Origin: Pseudomonas sp. Irchel 3H7
Lineage (GTDB): Bacteria > Pseudomonadota > Gammaproteobacteria > Pseudomonadales > Pseudomonadaceae
Direction of reading: 5' to 3'
Assembly: GCF_900187605.1 (NCBI RefSeq)
Contig: NZ_FYEA01000005.1
Span: 186,001-250,000, forward strand
Length of the DNA stretch: 64,000 bases
The notes under the pieces are model-generated. The model was not told the DNA's origin, made no database searches, and worked only from the letters and a program-made list of their open reading frames with translations. The translations under genes and the position numbers were made by a program. Shown one piece after another: positions 1 through 11,948 of the stretch (its first letter is position 1; each line of letters starts with the position of its first letter).

Positions 1-24
1 AGCCTCCGGCAGCTCCTACAGGGG
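1..24. repeat. Partial REP-like intergenic repeat at the window edge
   Basis: The window opens inside a sequence of the kind CGGCAGCTCCTACAGGGG, the same arm found in several complete palindromic repeats further on (for example near 19.3 and 20.2 kb). Only one arm is inside the window. Confidence 0.6.
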
Positions 25-27
25 AAC

Positions 28-47
28 GCGGTGGCCGGGGCCACCGC
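28..47 (-). terminator. Hairpin downstream of tktA, possible terminator
   Basis: GCGGTGGCC and GGCCACCGC form a 9-bp GC-rich inverted repeat with a 2-nt centre, just past the tktA stop. No T-run follows on the minus strand, so it may be an mRNA-stabilising hairpin or part of the adjoining repeat and not an intrinsic terminator. Confidence 0.4.
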
Positions 48-58
48 ATTCGTACTGC

Positions 59-2056
59 TTAGTCTTCCAGCAGTTCTTCAGCCTGACCCAGGATGTTTTC
101 CAGGGTGAAGCCGAACTCTTCGAACAGTGCCGAAGCCGGAGCCGATTCGCCGTAAGTGGTCATGCCGATCACGCGACCTTCCAGACCCACGTACTTGAAC
201 CAGAAGTCGGCGTGAGCCGCTTCGATGGCGATACGCGCGCCAACCTGCAATGGCAGCACGGCTTGCTTGTAGCCGGCGTCCTGAGCATCGAACACGCTGG
301 TGCACGGCATGGAAACCACGCGCACCTTGCGACCTTGTTCGGTTAGTTTGTCGTAAGCCTGAACCGCCAGACCGACTTCCGAACCGGTGGCGATCAGGAT
401 CAGCTCAGGCTCGCCTGCGCAGTCCTTCAGCACGTAACCGCCACGGCTGATGTCGGCAATCTGGCCGGCATCGCGTTCCTGGTGTTGCAGGTTCTGACGC
501 GAGAAGATCAGCGCCGATGGGCCGTCCTTACGCTCCAGCGCGTTTTTCCAGGCCACGGCCGATTCCACGGCATCGGCTGGACGCCAGGTGTCGAGGTTCG
601 GCGTGGTACGCAGGCTGGTCAGTTGCTCGATCGGCTGGTGCGTCGGGCCGTCTTCGCCCAGACCGATGGAGTCGTGGGTGTAGACGTGGATGACCTGCTT
701 CTTCATCAGCGCCGACATGCGTACAGCGTTGCGCGCGTATTCCATGAACATCAAGAAGGTCGCGCCGTAAGGCACCAGACCGCCGTGCAGGGTCACGCCG
801 TTCATGATCGCGGTCATGCCGAATTCGCGCACGCCGTAGTACATGTAGTTGCCGCTGGCATCTTCAGCGCTGACGCCTTTGCAACCTTTCCACAGGGTCA
901 GGTTGGAACCGGCAAGGTCAGCGGAGCCGCCGAGCAGTTCCGGCAGCAGCGGACCGAACGCGTTCAGGGTGTTCTGGCTGGCTTTACGGCTGGCGATGGT
1001 TTCGCCTTTGGCCGCGACTTCAGCGATGTAGGCCGAAGCTTTTTCGGAGAAGTCGGCCGGCAGTTCACCGCTCAGGCGACGTACCAGTTCGTTGGCTTCG
1101 GTCGGGAATGCAGCGGAGTAGGCAGCGAAACGCTGATCCCACTCGGCTTCGGCCGCGCGACCTTTTTCCTTGGCATCCCACTCGGCATAGATGTCGGCCG
1201 GGATTTCGAACGGGCCATGGTTCCAGTTCAGCGCCTGACGGGTCAGGGCGATTTCCGCATCACCCAGTGGAGCGCCGTGGCACTCTTCTTTGCCCTGCTT
1301 GTTCGGCGAACCGAAACCGATGGTGGTCTTGCAGCAAATCAGGGTCGGCAGCGGGCTCTTGCGCGCGGTCTCGATGGCGGTCTTGATCTCTTCCGGGTCA
1401 TGACCGTCAACGTTGCGGATCACTTGCCAGTTGTAGGCCTCGAAACGCTTCGGCGTGTCATCGGTGAACCAGCCTTCGACTTCGCCGTCGATGGAGATGC
1501 CGTTGTCATCGTAGAAAGCGATCAGCTTGCCCAGACCAAGAGTGCCGGCCAGCGAAGCGACTTCGTGGGAAATGCCTTCCATCATGCAGCCATCACCCAG
1601 AAACACGTAGGTGTGGTGGTCGACAATGTTGTGGCCAGGACGGTTGAACTGCGCGCCCAGCACTTTTTCAGCCAGAGCGAAGCCCACAGCGTTGGCCAGA
1701 CCCTGACCCAGCGGGCCGGTGGTAGTTTCAACGCCCGGGGTGTAACCGAACTCCGGGTGGCCCGGGGTGCGGCTGTGCAGTTGACGGAATTGCTTGAGGT
1801 CTTCGATCGACAGGTCATAACCGGTCAGGTGCAGCAGCGAGTAGATCAACATCGAGCCGTGGCCGTTGGACAGCACGAAGCGGTCACGGTCGGCGAACGA
1901 TGGATTGCTCGGGTTGTGCTTGAGGTAGTCGCGCCAAAGCACTTCGGCGATATCTGCCATACCCATAGGGGCACCGGGATGGCCGCTGTTGGCTTTTTGC
2001 ACGGCATCCATGCTGAGGGCACGAATGGCGTTGGCACGCTCACGACGGCTAGGCAT
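59..2056 (-). CDS. tktA: Transketolase
   Basis: Thiamine-diphosphate transketolase of the non-oxidative pentose phosphate pathway, transferring two-carbon ketol units between sugar phosphates in the cytoplasm. The 665-residue product has full family length. Visible landmarks are the N-terminal [19 protein letters not shown] segment, the ThDP/Mg motif starting [12 protein letters not shown] near residue 155, the HGAPLG loop near 263, and the pyrimidine-binding domain with REFGM and HGGLVPYG near 410-430. The start is preceded by a good CCAGGAGATC ribosome-binding site. It is transcribed away from the ArsR-methyltransferase/metK genes, with a 258-bp divergent intergenic region between them. Confidence 0.97.
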   Translation of the reverse strand: MPSRRERANAIRALSMDAVQKANSGHPGAPMGMADIAEVLWRDYLKHNPSNPSFADRDRFVLSNGHGSMLIYSLLHLTGYDLSIEDLKQFRQLHSRTPGHPEFGYTPGVETTTGPLGQGLANAVGFALAEKVLGAQFNRPGHNIVDHHTYVFLGDGCMMEGISHEVASLAGTLGLGKLIAFYDDNGISIDGEVEGWFTDDTPKRFEAYNWQVIRNVDGHDPEEIKTAIETARKSPLPTLICCKTTIGFGSPNKQGKEECHGAPLGDAEIALTRQALNWNHGPFEIPADIYAEWDAKEKGRAAEAEWDQRFAAYSAAFPTEANELVRRLSGELPADFSEKASAYIAEVAAKGETIASRKASQNTLNAFGPLLPELLGGSADLAGSNLTLWKGCKGVSAEDASGNYMYYGVREFGMTAIMNGVTLHGGLVPYGATFLMFMEYARNAVRMSALMKKQVIHVYTHDSIGLGEDGPTHQPIEQLTSLRTTPNLDTWRPADAVESAVAWKNALERKDGPSALIFSRQNLQHQERDAGQIADISRGGYVLKDCAGEPELILIATGSEVGLAVQAYDKLTEQGRKVRVVSMPCTSVFDAQDAGYKQAVLPLQVGARIAIEAAHADFWFKYVGLEGRVIGMTTYGESAPASALFEEFGFTLENILGQAEELLED

Positions 2057-2250
2057 CGCTGATCTCCTGGGTTCTGGTAAGTCGAAACGGAAAAAAGGAG
2101 GGCATTTTCCCTCACCGGGGCGCCTCGGGGCAATGACAGATAGTCATCGGGGGGCGTTTTTCCAATGGATAGCGGCGCTTTCTGTTGGTGAAACCTTTCC
2201 GCTACTCGTTTGTAGAGTTAACCGCCTGGTGAGAAGTGCCATTTATCGAG

Positions 2251-2274
2251 CAATATCAAAACTTTTTGATATTG
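2251..2274. promoter_or_regulatory. Palindromic operator candidate upstream of the ArsR-methyltransferase gene
   Basis: CAATATCAAAA-CT-TTTTGATATTG is an exact 11-bp inverted repeat with a 2-bp centre, 41 bp before the start codon of the ArsR-type gene and in an otherwise non-repetitive AT-rich stretch. ArsR/SmtB dimers bind AT-rich imperfect palindromes of this size, so autoregulation by the adjacent regulator, with metK, is the simplest reading. It also lies about 195 bp upstream of tktA. Binding is inferred; the palindrome is seen directly. Confidence 0.7.
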
Positions 2275-2314
2275 CCCTTGCGATGAATTCCCCCCGTCTC
2301 TAGACTGCGGCCCT

Positions 2315-3310
2315 ATGAATTTACGCGTGCCTTCCATTCGCCATGACGATTGCGACGAGCTGGCGGCCCTGTGCAAGGCCGGCGGCGATCCGTTGCGGCT
2401 GAATGTCCTGCGCGCATTGGCCAACGATTCGTTCGGTGTTCTGGAACTGGCGCAAATTTTCGGCATTGGCCAGTCCGGCATGAGCCACCACCTCAAGGTA
2501 CTGGCCCAGGCTGATCTGGTGGCAACCCGCCGTGAAGGCAACGCGATTTTCTATCGCCGCGCCCTGCCCCACACCGAACTGCTCGGTGGCAAGCTGCACG
2601 CGGCACTGTTAGAAGAAGTCGACAACCTGGATCTGCCTGACGACGTGCAGGCGCGCATCGAACAGGTTCACGGCCAGCGTGCCGCGGCCAGTCAGGACTT
2701 TTTCGCCCGGGTGGCGGAGAAATTCCGTGCCCAGCAAGACTTGATCGCAGGCCTGCCGCAGTACCGCGAAAGCGTGCTGGCCCTGCTCGACAAACTGAAC
2801 TTCAATGGTGCCGCCACGGCCATTGAAGTCGGCCCCGGCGATGGTGCTTTTCTGCCGGAACTGGCCCGTCGCTTCGGCACCGTAACCGCGCTGGACAACA
2901 GCCCGGCGATGCTCGAACTGGCGCGTCAGGTATGTGAACGTGAACAGCTGGCTAACGTCAGCCTGCAATTGGCCGATGCATTGAACGGCACCAGCCTTAC
3001 GGCCGATTGCGTAGTGTTGAACATGGTGTTGCACCATTTCGCCGCGCCGGCCGATGCGCTCAAGCACATGGCCGACCTGCTGCAACCGGGCGGTAGCCTG
3101 CTCGTGACAGAGTTATGTAGCCACAACCAGAGTTGGGCCAGGGAGGCCTGCGGTGATCTGTGGTTGGGGTTTGAACAGGACGATTTGGCCCGTTGGGCCA
3201 CCGCTGCGGGACTCGTTCCCGGGGAAAGCCTCTATGTAGGCTTACGTAATGGTTTCCAGATCCAGGTCCGCCATTTTCAGCGACCGGCTGGCGACACTCA
3301 CCATCGGTAA
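2315..3310 (+). CDS. ArsR-family regulator fused to a SAM-dependent methyltransferase
   Basis: A 331-residue two-domain protein. Residues about 15-95 are a winged helix of the ArsR/SmtB type (DPLRLNVLRALANDSFGVLEL, then GQSGMSHHLKVL as recognition helix, and the wing EGNAIFYRRA). Residues about 150-310 are a class I methyltransferase with the SAM-binding motif EVGPGDGAFLPEL and the downstream acidic LDNSPAMLEL. It lies 18 bp upstream of metK on the same strand, so the two are probably co-transcribed. ArsR proteins next to SAM-cycle genes in Proteobacteria have been described as SahR, which senses S-adenosylhomocysteine; the fused domain could be the ligand sensor. I infer SahR-like function and do not assign the symbol. 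Confidence 0.88.
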   Translation: MNLRVPSIRHDDCDELAALCKAGGDPLRLNVLRALANDSFGVLELAQIFGIGQSGMSHHLKVLAQADLVATRREGNAIFYRRALPHTELLGGKLHAALLEEVDNLDLPDDVQARIEQVHGQRAAASQDFFARVAEKFRAQQDLIAGLPQYRESVLALLDKLNFNGAATAIEVGPGDGAFLPELARRFGTVTALDNSPAMLELARQVCEREQLANVSLQLADALNGTSLTADCVVLNMVLHHFAAPADALKHMADLLQPGGSLLVTELCSHNQSWAREACGDLWLGFEQDDLARWATAAGLVPGESLYVGLRNGFQIQVRHFQRPAGDTHHR

Positions 3311-3328
3311 ATTCAGGAAAACATCGAG

Positions 3329-4519
<1,191 letters not shown>

Positions 4520-4536
4520 GACTTCCCCGGCGGTAC

Positions 4537-4575
4537 AAAAAGCCCCGCACGGTTCGCGCCGTGCGGGGCTTTTTC
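4537..4575 (+). terminator. Intrinsic terminator of metK
   Basis: An AAAAAGCCCCGCACGG arm pairs perfectly with CCGTGCGGGGCTTTTT across a 6-nt loop, 17 bp after the metK stop. The A- and T-flanked arms make it a classic Rho-independent terminator. Confidence 0.95.
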
Positions 4576-4588
4576 ATGCCTGAAACCG

Positions 4589-4680
4589 GGAGTTCAACTC
4601 AGAACGTTCAGGTCGATGCATATCCAGCAAACCACTCGGTCAGTCCCCTCTCCCACCGGGAGAGGGTTAGGGTGAGGGGC
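4589..4680. repeat. Composite intergenic element, copy A (one end missing)
   Basis: Contains the inner signature TTCAGGTCGATGCATA, then CGGTCAGTCCCCTCTCCC and the terminal hairpin ending GGGAGAGGGTTAGGGTGAGGGG. It matches the right half of the longer copies at 31.1 and 38.7 kb but lacks their left terminal repeat. It fills most of the gap between metK and ligB. Confidence 0.7.
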
Positions 4681-4764
4681 TGTTTTCACTGCACAGAAAC
4701 AAGCCGTAAAACACCCATCCGGCGGAGTAAATATTTTCGCCTAACCTTCAAACATTCCCCTTGA

Positions 4765-6456
<1,692 letters not shown>

Positions 6457-6553
6457 CCACGCAATCCCGGCGCGCCGGGAACCCATCGGCCACCGAGGCG
6501 CTCCAACAGCGCAGTGCCTGACCGACCCGACTGCCTTTGCACATGGAGCTTTT

Positions 6554-6949
6554 ATGAAATTTCTCGCACCACTCGCCATGCTGACCCTTTGCGGCGTAAT
6601 GGTCGCCCCCGTCATGGCCGACGAAGACGCCCCGGGCCTGACCGGTTGCGCCGCCAAGAAGCAGGGCATCATGAATCAGATCGAACAGGCCAAGTCGCGC
6701 GGCAACGCCGATCAGCAGGCAGGCCTGGAAACGGCCTTGCGTGAAGTGACCGAGCACTGCACCGACGCCGGCCTGAAGAAAGAACGCGAAAACAAGGTGC
6801 TCGAAGCCAAGCACGAAGTGAGCAAGCGTCAGGCGGATCTCGACAAGGCGATGAAAAAAGGCGACCCGGAGAAGATCAACAAGCGCAAAGACAAACTGGC
6901 CGAGTCGCGCAAAGAACTGCAGGACGCGCTGGACGAAATCGATAAGTAA
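6554..6949 (+). CDS. DUF1090 family periplasmic protein
   Basis: A 131-residue small secreted protein. Residues 1-22 (MKFLAPLAMLTLCGVMVAPVMA) are a clear signal peptide. The mature part has two cysteines (TGCAAKK, EHCTDAG) and a long highly charged Lys/Glu-rich helix likely to form a coiled coil. This composition is that of the DUF1090 (YqjC-like) family, whose function is not established. The ATG at 6554 is chosen because it begins the signal peptide. It is 97 bp past ligB with no terminator between. Confidence 0.85.
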   Translation: MKFLAPLAMLTLCGVMVAPVMADEDAPGLTGCAAKKQGIMNQIEQAKSRGNADQQAGLETALREVTEHCTDAGLKKERENKVLEAKHEVSKRQADLDKAMKKGDPEKINKRKDKLAESRKELQDALDEIDK

Positions 6950-6986
6950 GCATTGATGCAGTGAGTTTGATGGCCTATTCGTCAGC

Positions 6987-7077
6987 TCGTCGCCCGGAAC
7001 AAGCTCGCTCCCCTATTGATCCGTATTCACCTGTACAACTCGGTCAACTGTGGGAGCGAGCCTGCTCGCGAAGGCGT
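6987..7077. repeat. REP-like doublet in the DUF1090/cytochrome c' gap
   Basis: Two inverted arms (AAGCTCGCTCCC near 7000 and TGGGAGCGAGCCTGCTCGCG near 7052) lie between convergent genes. This is the 'GGGAGCGAGCCTGCTCGCGA' class of Pseudomonas intergenic palindromes; the left arm is degenerate. Confidence 0.6.
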
Positions 7078-7095
7078 CAGCTCAAACAATAGAAA

Positions 7096-7545
7096 TCAAT
7101 GATCGCGAAACTGTTTATGGCAAGCGCTGCAAGCATCTTCAACTTTCTGCACCGCCGGCCCGAGATTGCTGGCCTTGTACGGCTGAACCTGACTGGCAAT
7201 CACCAATTCACCGGTGGCCGCTTCAAGGTTGCGGGCCATTTCCTGAAAACGCGCCTGCTGTTTCCAGACATCATCCTTGGCGCTGGTGTGATCTTCTTCA
7301 CGCACCTGCGGAAAATGCTTCCACGGTTCATGGGACAACGCATCGAGTTTTACCGCGCCTTCGGCGAACTTCGGCCCGTCGAACGGAATACGCCCACGCA
7401 ACATGCCACCCAGGTCTTCACCGGTTTTGAGCATTTGCTTGAAGATCGCTTTGCGTTGGCCCAGCGGAGAATTCGGATCGACACCGCCACAGGCGGAAAG
7501 GGTTAGACAGGCCAGCAATACAACAGCAATTCTTTTAAGAGTCAT
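7096..7545 (-). CDS. Cytochrome c' family lipoprotein
   Basis: A 149-residue haem protein. The N-terminus MTLKRIAVVLLACLTLSACGG carries a lipobox (LSAC), so the mature protein is probably lipid-anchored in the periplasm. The only haem-binding motif, CSACHKQFRDH, is at the extreme C-terminus, and the preceding sequence is helical (four-helix bundle); together these are the signature of cytochrome c'. Its role here (gas or oxidative stress, electron transfer) is unknown. Convergent with the DUF1090 gene and divergent from mltA. Confidence 0.88.
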   Translation of the reverse strand: MTLKRIAVVLLACLTLSACGGVDPNSPLGQRKAIFKQMLKTGEDLGGMLRGRIPFDGPKFAEGAVKLDALSHEPWKHFPQVREEDHTSAKDDVWKQQARFQEMARNLEAATGELVIASQVQPYKASNLGPAVQKVEDACSACHKQFRDH

Positions 7546-7673
7546 GGTGGCTTCAGGTCACGGAATTCGGCGGCCAGTATCCTCGCGTCACCGCCAAACA
7601 CCAATAGCCCTATTAAAAATACGGGTTGTTCGAGCGCATGGAGCACGCGGGCAACCGACACAGGAATCACTCC

Positions 7674-8852
7674 ATGAACAGCCGTTTCAAGGCCTGGCGT
7701 CACCCGTTGTTCGCAACCCTGCCGCTGCTGGCGATTCTCGCCGGCTGCACCGGTGGCGACAGTGCCAAGCCAAAAACCCACGCACTGGCCACTTACTCCA
7801 GCGCTACCTGGGAAGCCCTGCCAGCAGTGTCCGACAGCGATCTGGTTGCCGGTTTCGGTTCGTGGCGCAGCGCGTGCACCCGGCTCAAGGCTGACGCCAT
7901 CTGGGGCAGCACCTGCGCAGCGGCGGCCAATGTGCCGCAGAGCGCCGCAGAGATTCGTGCGTTCCTCAAACAGAATCTCGATGTCTACGGCCTGCGCGCT
8001 GAAAACGACAACGCCAACGGTTTGATCACCGGCTACTACGAGCCAGTCTACCCCGGCAGCCTGACGCCCACCGATGTGGCGAACGTGCCGGTGTATGGCG
8101 TGCCGGAAGACATGATCATCGTCTCGCTGGAAAGCATTTATCCCGAACTGAAAGGCAAGCGCCTGCGCGGTCGCCTCGAAGGCCGAGTGCTCAAGCCTTA
8201 CGACGACGCAGCAACCATCGAATCCAAAGGTGTGAAAGCGCCCGTGGTGGCTTATCTGACCGACCCGATGAACCTGCAATTTCTGCAGATCCAGGGTTCC
8301 GGGCGGATTCAGACCGAGGACGGCAAACAGCTGCGCATCGCCTACGCCGACCAGAACGGCCATCCGTACCGACCAATCGGGCGCTGGCTGGTCGAGCAAG
8401 GTGAGCTGAAGAAAGAAGACGTGACCATGAACGCGATCAGCAATTGGGCCAAGGCCAATCCGTCGCGCATCCCGGAACTGCTCGGCAGCAACCCGAGCTA
8501 CGTGTTCTTCACGCGCAACCCGGACAGTAATGAAGGCCCGCGAGGTTCGCTGAACGTGCCGCTAACTGCCGGCTACAGTGCGGCGGTGGACCGCAAGGTG
8601 ATTCCGTTGGGCAGTCTGTTGTGGCTATCAACTACTAAACCGGATGGCACTGCACTGGTCCGCCCGGTCGCGGCACAGGACACCGGCGGCGCGATTGCCG
8701 GCGAGGTGCGTGCGGATCTGTTCTGGGGCACCGGTGATGCGGCCGGGCAATTGGCCGGGGACATGAAGCAGCAGGGGCAGATCTGGATGCTTTGGCCAAA
8801 AGGTGCCGCGTTGCCGCAAGTGCCGCAGGTGGCGGATACAGAGAAGAAGTAA
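7674..8852 (+). CDS. mltA: Membrane-bound lytic murein transglycosylase A
   Basis: A 392-residue outer-membrane lipoprotein that cleaves peptidoglycan glycan strands to 1,6-anhydro products. The lipobox is LAILAGC after a hydrophobic N-terminus. The MltA domain includes LITGYYEPVYPGS and LQIQGSGRIQTEDG, and the C-terminal 3D domain contains AAQDTGGAIAGEVRADLF with its conserved acidic residues. The ATG at 7674 is preferred over an upstream in-frame ATG at 7626 because it starts the lipoprotein signal. Confidence 0.95.
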   Translation: MNSRFKAWRHPLFATLPLLAILAGCTGGDSAKPKTHALATYSSATWEALPAVSDSDLVAGFGSWRSACTRLKADAIWGSTCAAAANVPQSAAEIRAFLKQNLDVYGLRAENDNANGLITGYYEPVYPGSLTPTDVANVPVYGVPEDMIIVSLESIYPELKGKRLRGRLEGRVLKPYDDAATIESKGVKAPVVAYLTDPMNLQFLQIQGSGRIQTEDGKQLRIAYADQNGHPYRPIGRWLVEQGELKKEDVTMNAISNWAKANPSRIPELLGSNPSYVFFTRNPDSNEGPRGSLNVPLTAGYSAAVDRKVIPLGSLLWLSTTKPDGTALVRPVAAQDTGGAIAGEVRADLFWGTGDAAGQLAGDMKQQGQIWMLWPKGAALPQVPQVADTEKK

Positions 8853-8883
8853 GCCTTGGAATCTGCTGAGGTAATCAGATAGC

Positions 8884-8951
8884 TATCGCGAGCAGGCTCA
8901 CTCCTACAGGGGAACGCATTCCAAAATGTAGGAGTGAGCCTGCTCGCGATG
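8884..8951. repeat. Paired REP (hairpin-forming doublet)
   Basis: TATCGCGAGCAGGCTCACTCC and its inverted copy GGAGTGAGCCTGCTCGCGAT flank a short spacer, between the convergent ends of mltA and the MAPEG gene. The same arms recur at 48.2-48.3 kb. Confidence 0.85.
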
Positions 8952-8978
8952 AGGCCATCAGCAACACCAGTAAAATAA

Positions 8979-9362
8979 TCAGACCGACACGAAGAAGAAC
9001 GAAGCGATCAGCCCCATCCCCACAAACCACACTAGCGACCGCAAGATCGCCCAGTCCGCCAGATAGCAAATGATGTACAGCAGGCGACTGGTGATAAACA
9101 GCACCGCCAGCACATTGACCGTCACCAGCTCCGCCGTCCCCACCAGGTGCGCGACGATCACTGCCGCCGCAAACGCCGGCGTCACTTCAAAGCTGTTCAT
9201 CTGCGCCGCATGCGCACGCCTGGCCACACCGTTGAGACTTTCGAGAAAGTCGCGCGGATCGTGGTTGTCACTCAACCGGTAGCCACCCACGGCTTTCGCC
9301 ACGCCAGTGCAGATATACGGCAGAAAAATTGCGATCAACACACACCACAGAGCCACCGTCAT
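8979..9362 (-). CDS. MAPEG family membrane protein
   Basis: A 127-residue integral membrane protein with four hydrophobic segments (about 2-20, 58-80, 82-100 and 106-125). The segment following the first helix, NGVARRAHAAQMNSFE, matches the conserved loop of the MAPEG superfamily (glutathione S-transferase/eicosanoid enzymes), whose bacterial members are mostly uncharacterised. Convergent with mltA, and 39 bp downstream of the EamA transporter on the same strand. Confidence 0.88.
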   Translation of the reverse strand: MTVALWCVLIAIFLPYICTGVAKAVGGYRLSDNHDPRDFLESLNGVARRAHAAQMNSFEVTPAFAAAVIVAHLVGTAELVTVNVLAVLFITSRLLYIICYLADWAILRSLVWFVGMGLIASFFFVSV

Positions 9363-9401
9363 AACGCCGTCCTTTTTTCGAGTTATAGAATTCGCGAGCG
9401 G

Positions 9402-10235
9402 TCAGAACTTCATCACCAGCATGCCGATCAGCACCAGCCCACAGGCTAAGAGCCGTGGACGGCCGAAAGGTTCTTTCAAGTAGCGCATGCCGAACAGCAC
9501 CACCAGAATCACACTGATCTCACGCAATGCCGCGGCCTCAGCAATCGAGCCCAACTGCATCGCCCACAGCACCAGAGCGTAGCTGGCCAATACGCAGAAG
9601 CCCACCGCCAACCCCAGCTTCCATTGCTCACGCCAGAACAACATGAACGCCGGACGCTTGGCGACCCACGCCAACAGCGGAAACGGCCACGCGCTGAACA
9701 ACGTGACCCAGACCAGGTAATCGAGCGGATGCGACCAGCGCCGCAATGCCTGGCCGTCTATGTAGGTGTAGCAACCAATACACAGGCCGATCAACGCCAC
9801 CACCGGCAGCATCGACCATGGCAAATGCTTGCCGCCACCGCCCTGCCACAACAGACAAACCATGCCCAACGGGATCAGCATGATCCCGAAAATCTGCTGC
9901 GTGGTGAGCACTTCACCGGCGAAGATCAAGGTCAGCACCAGCACCACCAACGGCGACAATCCGCGCATCAGTGGATACACCAGGCCCAGATCGCCGACCC
10001 GATACGCCTGAATCAGCAGGTAGCGATACAGCAGCTCAAAAGCTGCCGAAGCGAGAATCCATGGCCAGATTTCCATGGGCGGCAAGCTCACGAATGGAAA
10101 CGCGATGGCAACGACCAGCAGCGCCACGGTGTCCATGCACGCCACCACCAGCAGCCGCTCGGCGCTGAACTTGATTAACGTATTCCACGTCGCATGCAAC
10201 AGCGCCGCCATCAATACCAAAGCTGTCGCCAGCAC
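9402..10235 (-). CDS. EamA/DMT-family transporter
   Basis: A 277-residue inner-membrane protein with about ten predicted helices in two similar halves, each of the EamA type (first half begins ALVLMAALLHATWNTLIKF; second half WSMLPVVALIGLCIGCYTYIDG). The family exports or imports small metabolites; the substrate cannot be read from sequence. It may be co-transcribed with the MAPEG gene downstream. It diverges from the MFS gene at 10490. Confidence 0.9.
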   Translation of the reverse strand: MLATALVLMAALLHATWNTLIKFSAERLLVVACMDTVALLVVAIAFPFVSLPPMEIWPWILASAAFELLYRYLLIQAYRVGDLGLVYPLMRGLSPLVVLVLTLIFAGEVLTTQQIFGIMLIPLGMVCLLWQGGGGKHLPWSMLPVVALIGLCIGCYTYIDGQALRRWSHPLDYLVWVTLFSAWPFPLLAWVAKRPAFMLFWREQWKLGLAVGFCVLASYALVLWAMQLGSIAEAAALREISVILVVLFGMRYLKEPFGRPRLLACGLVLIGMLVMKF

Positions 10236-10264
10236 GTCTTACCCCTTATTTTTATGAGTCCCCG

Positions 10265-10297
10265 TGTAGGAGCTGCCGCAGGCTCGGGCTCCTACAG
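10265..10297. repeat. Short REP-like palindrome
   Basis: GTAGGAGCTGCCGCAGGCTC is followed by GGGCTCCTAC, giving a short inverted repeat in the divergent region between the EamA and MFS transporters. Confidence 0.6.
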
Positions 10298-10489
10298 TGA
10301 AAATCCGAATAGTCAGATTATTGATTCGCGATGTGTCAGCAGCTGTTTATACTGCAAGCGACCACGCCGCACTCAGTTGCGCACAGAAAAATACCAATAA
10401 TTCCTGCCTGCACCGCCCTCCATCGAGATCGGTCGTCGGCTTGCGTATGCCTGATCAAAGCGTCAAGACTACCGACAGAGACCTTGCGC

Positions 10490-11659
10490 ATGCCACTCGC
10501 CTTGCTTGCCCTCGCTGTTGCCGCGTTCGGCATCGGCACCACCGAATTCGTCATTATGGGCTTGTTGCCCGACGTCGCCCGCGACCTTGCCGTGAGCATT
10601 CCCCACGCAGGTCTGTTGATTACCGGTTACGCGCTGGGCGTGGTGTTCGGCGCGCCGATTCTGGCGATCGGCACCGCGAACATGCCGCGTAAAGCAACGC
10701 TGCTGGGCATGACGCTGATGTTCATCCTCGGCAATATCCTCTGCGCCCTCGCACCGAACTACGCGACGCTGATGGCTGCTCGTGTGGTCACCGCGCTGTG
10801 TCACGGCGCGTTCTTCGGCATTGGCTCGGTGGTTGCCGCCGGGCTGGTCGCGCCGAACAAACGCGCGCAAGCGATTGCGATGATGTTCACCGGCCTGACA
10901 TTGGCCAACGTCCTCGGCGTACCGCTGGGCACGGCGCTCGGGCAATACGCCGGTTGGCGCTCGACCTTCTGGGCGGTGTCGGTGATTGGTGTCGTCGCCG
11001 CCCTGGCGCAGTGGCTGTGGTTGCCGAAACACATCCCGATGGACAAGGCCAACCTTGCCAGCGAGTTCAAGGTGCTGGGCAAGGTCAACGTGTTGCTGGC
11101 GCTGGGCATGAGTGTTTTGGCCTCGACCAGTCTGTTCAGCGTGTTCACCTATATCGCGCCGATCCTGCAAGACATCACCGGCGTCAGCCCGCACGGCGTC
11201 ACGGTGATGCTGCTGTTATTCGGTGTAGGCCTGACCGGCGGCAGCATGCTCGGCGGGCGTCTGGCTGATAGCCGTTTGCTGCCGTCGCTGGTCGGTGTGG
11301 CCCTGGCGGTGGTGGTGATTCTGGCGGCGTTCAGCCAGACCAGCCGCTCGGTTGTGCCGGCGGCAATCACCCTGGTGCTGTGGGGGATTTTTGCTTTTGC
11401 GCTGTGCCCGATTCTGCAATTGCTGATCATCGATCAGGCCCATGAGGCACCGAACCTCGGCTCGACGTTGAACCAGAGCGCTTTCAACCTCGGTAATGCC
11501 GCGGGTGCGTGGATCGGTGGGCTGGTGGTGGCCAGTGGCGCGGATCTGGCGGACTTGCCGTGGACCGGTGCGCTGGTTGGCGTATTGACCGTGCTGACGG
11601 CGCTGTTTTTCATCTATCTGCAACGTCGCGGCGCGGCTGCGGTCAATGTGTCCGGCTAA
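10490..11659 (+). CDS. MFS transporter, AraJ/drug-efflux type
   Basis: A 389-residue major facilitator with twelve hydrophobic segments. The first helix, MPLALLALAVAAFGIGTTEFVIMGLLP, is the typical AraJ/YdhP-type (DHA1) start; the loop-2 region and AARVVTALCHGAFFGIG in helix 4-5 fit. Substrate unknown; sugar and drug exporters both occur in this subgroup. An in-frame ATG at 10331 would add 53 non-conserved residues, so the start at 10490 is preferred. Confidence 0.9.
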   Translation: MPLALLALAVAAFGIGTTEFVIMGLLPDVARDLAVSIPHAGLLITGYALGVVFGAPILAIGTANMPRKATLLGMTLMFILGNILCALAPNYATLMAARVVTALCHGAFFGIGSVVAAGLVAPNKRAQAIAMMFTGLTLANVLGVPLGTALGQYAGWRSTFWAVSVIGVVAALAQWLWLPKHIPMDKANLASEFKVLGKVNVLLALGMSVLASTSLFSVFTYIAPILQDITGVSPHGVTVMLLLFGVGLTGGSMLGGRLADSRLLPSLVGVALAVVVILAAFSQTSRSVVPAAITLVLWGIFAFALCPILQLLIIDQAHEAPNLGSTLNQSAFNLGNAAGAWIGGLVVASGADLADLPWTGALVGVLTVLTALFFIYLQRRGAAAVNVSG

Positions 11660-11680
11660 TCGGGTTTAGCCTGCAAGAGC

Positions 11681-11837
11681 TCTCACCCTAGCCCTCTCCC
11701 AGTGGGAGAGGGGACTGACCGTGTTGAGTGTTCGAGTTACATCGACCTGAAATTTCGAGCCGAACTCAGGCCCTGAAAGACTTGAAGATCTGCTCCCTTT
11801 CCCCCTCTCCCCAAGGGAGAGGGCTGGGGTGAGGGGG
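11681..11837. repeat. Composite intergenic element, copy B (inverted orientation)
   Basis: Begins CTCACCCTAGCCCTCTCCC and ends GGGAGAGGGCTGGGGTGAGGG, with the inner signature TACATCGACCTGAAATTTC near 11738. Relative to copies C and D the whole element is reverse-complemented. It occupies most of the 289-bp gap between the MFS gene and the antiporter. Confidence 0.85.
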
Positions 11838-11948
11838 CTCTTGATCTCATCACACCATCAACTGTGTCCCGATCCTGACTCAGCCCATCCAACCCCTGCA
11901 CCAAAGATTCGGTGCGCTATCTTTCACCCCTCATCCAAAGGACCCCGG

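Noticed and set aside
482..2062. 526-codon plus-strand ORF opposite tktA
   Set aside because: Antisense shadow of transketolase; no ribosome-binding site or recognisable domain.
8884..8951. REP doublets considered as Rho-independent terminators
   Set aside because: They form strong hairpins at gene ends but lack T-runs and occur in many near-identical copies; listed as repeats instead.
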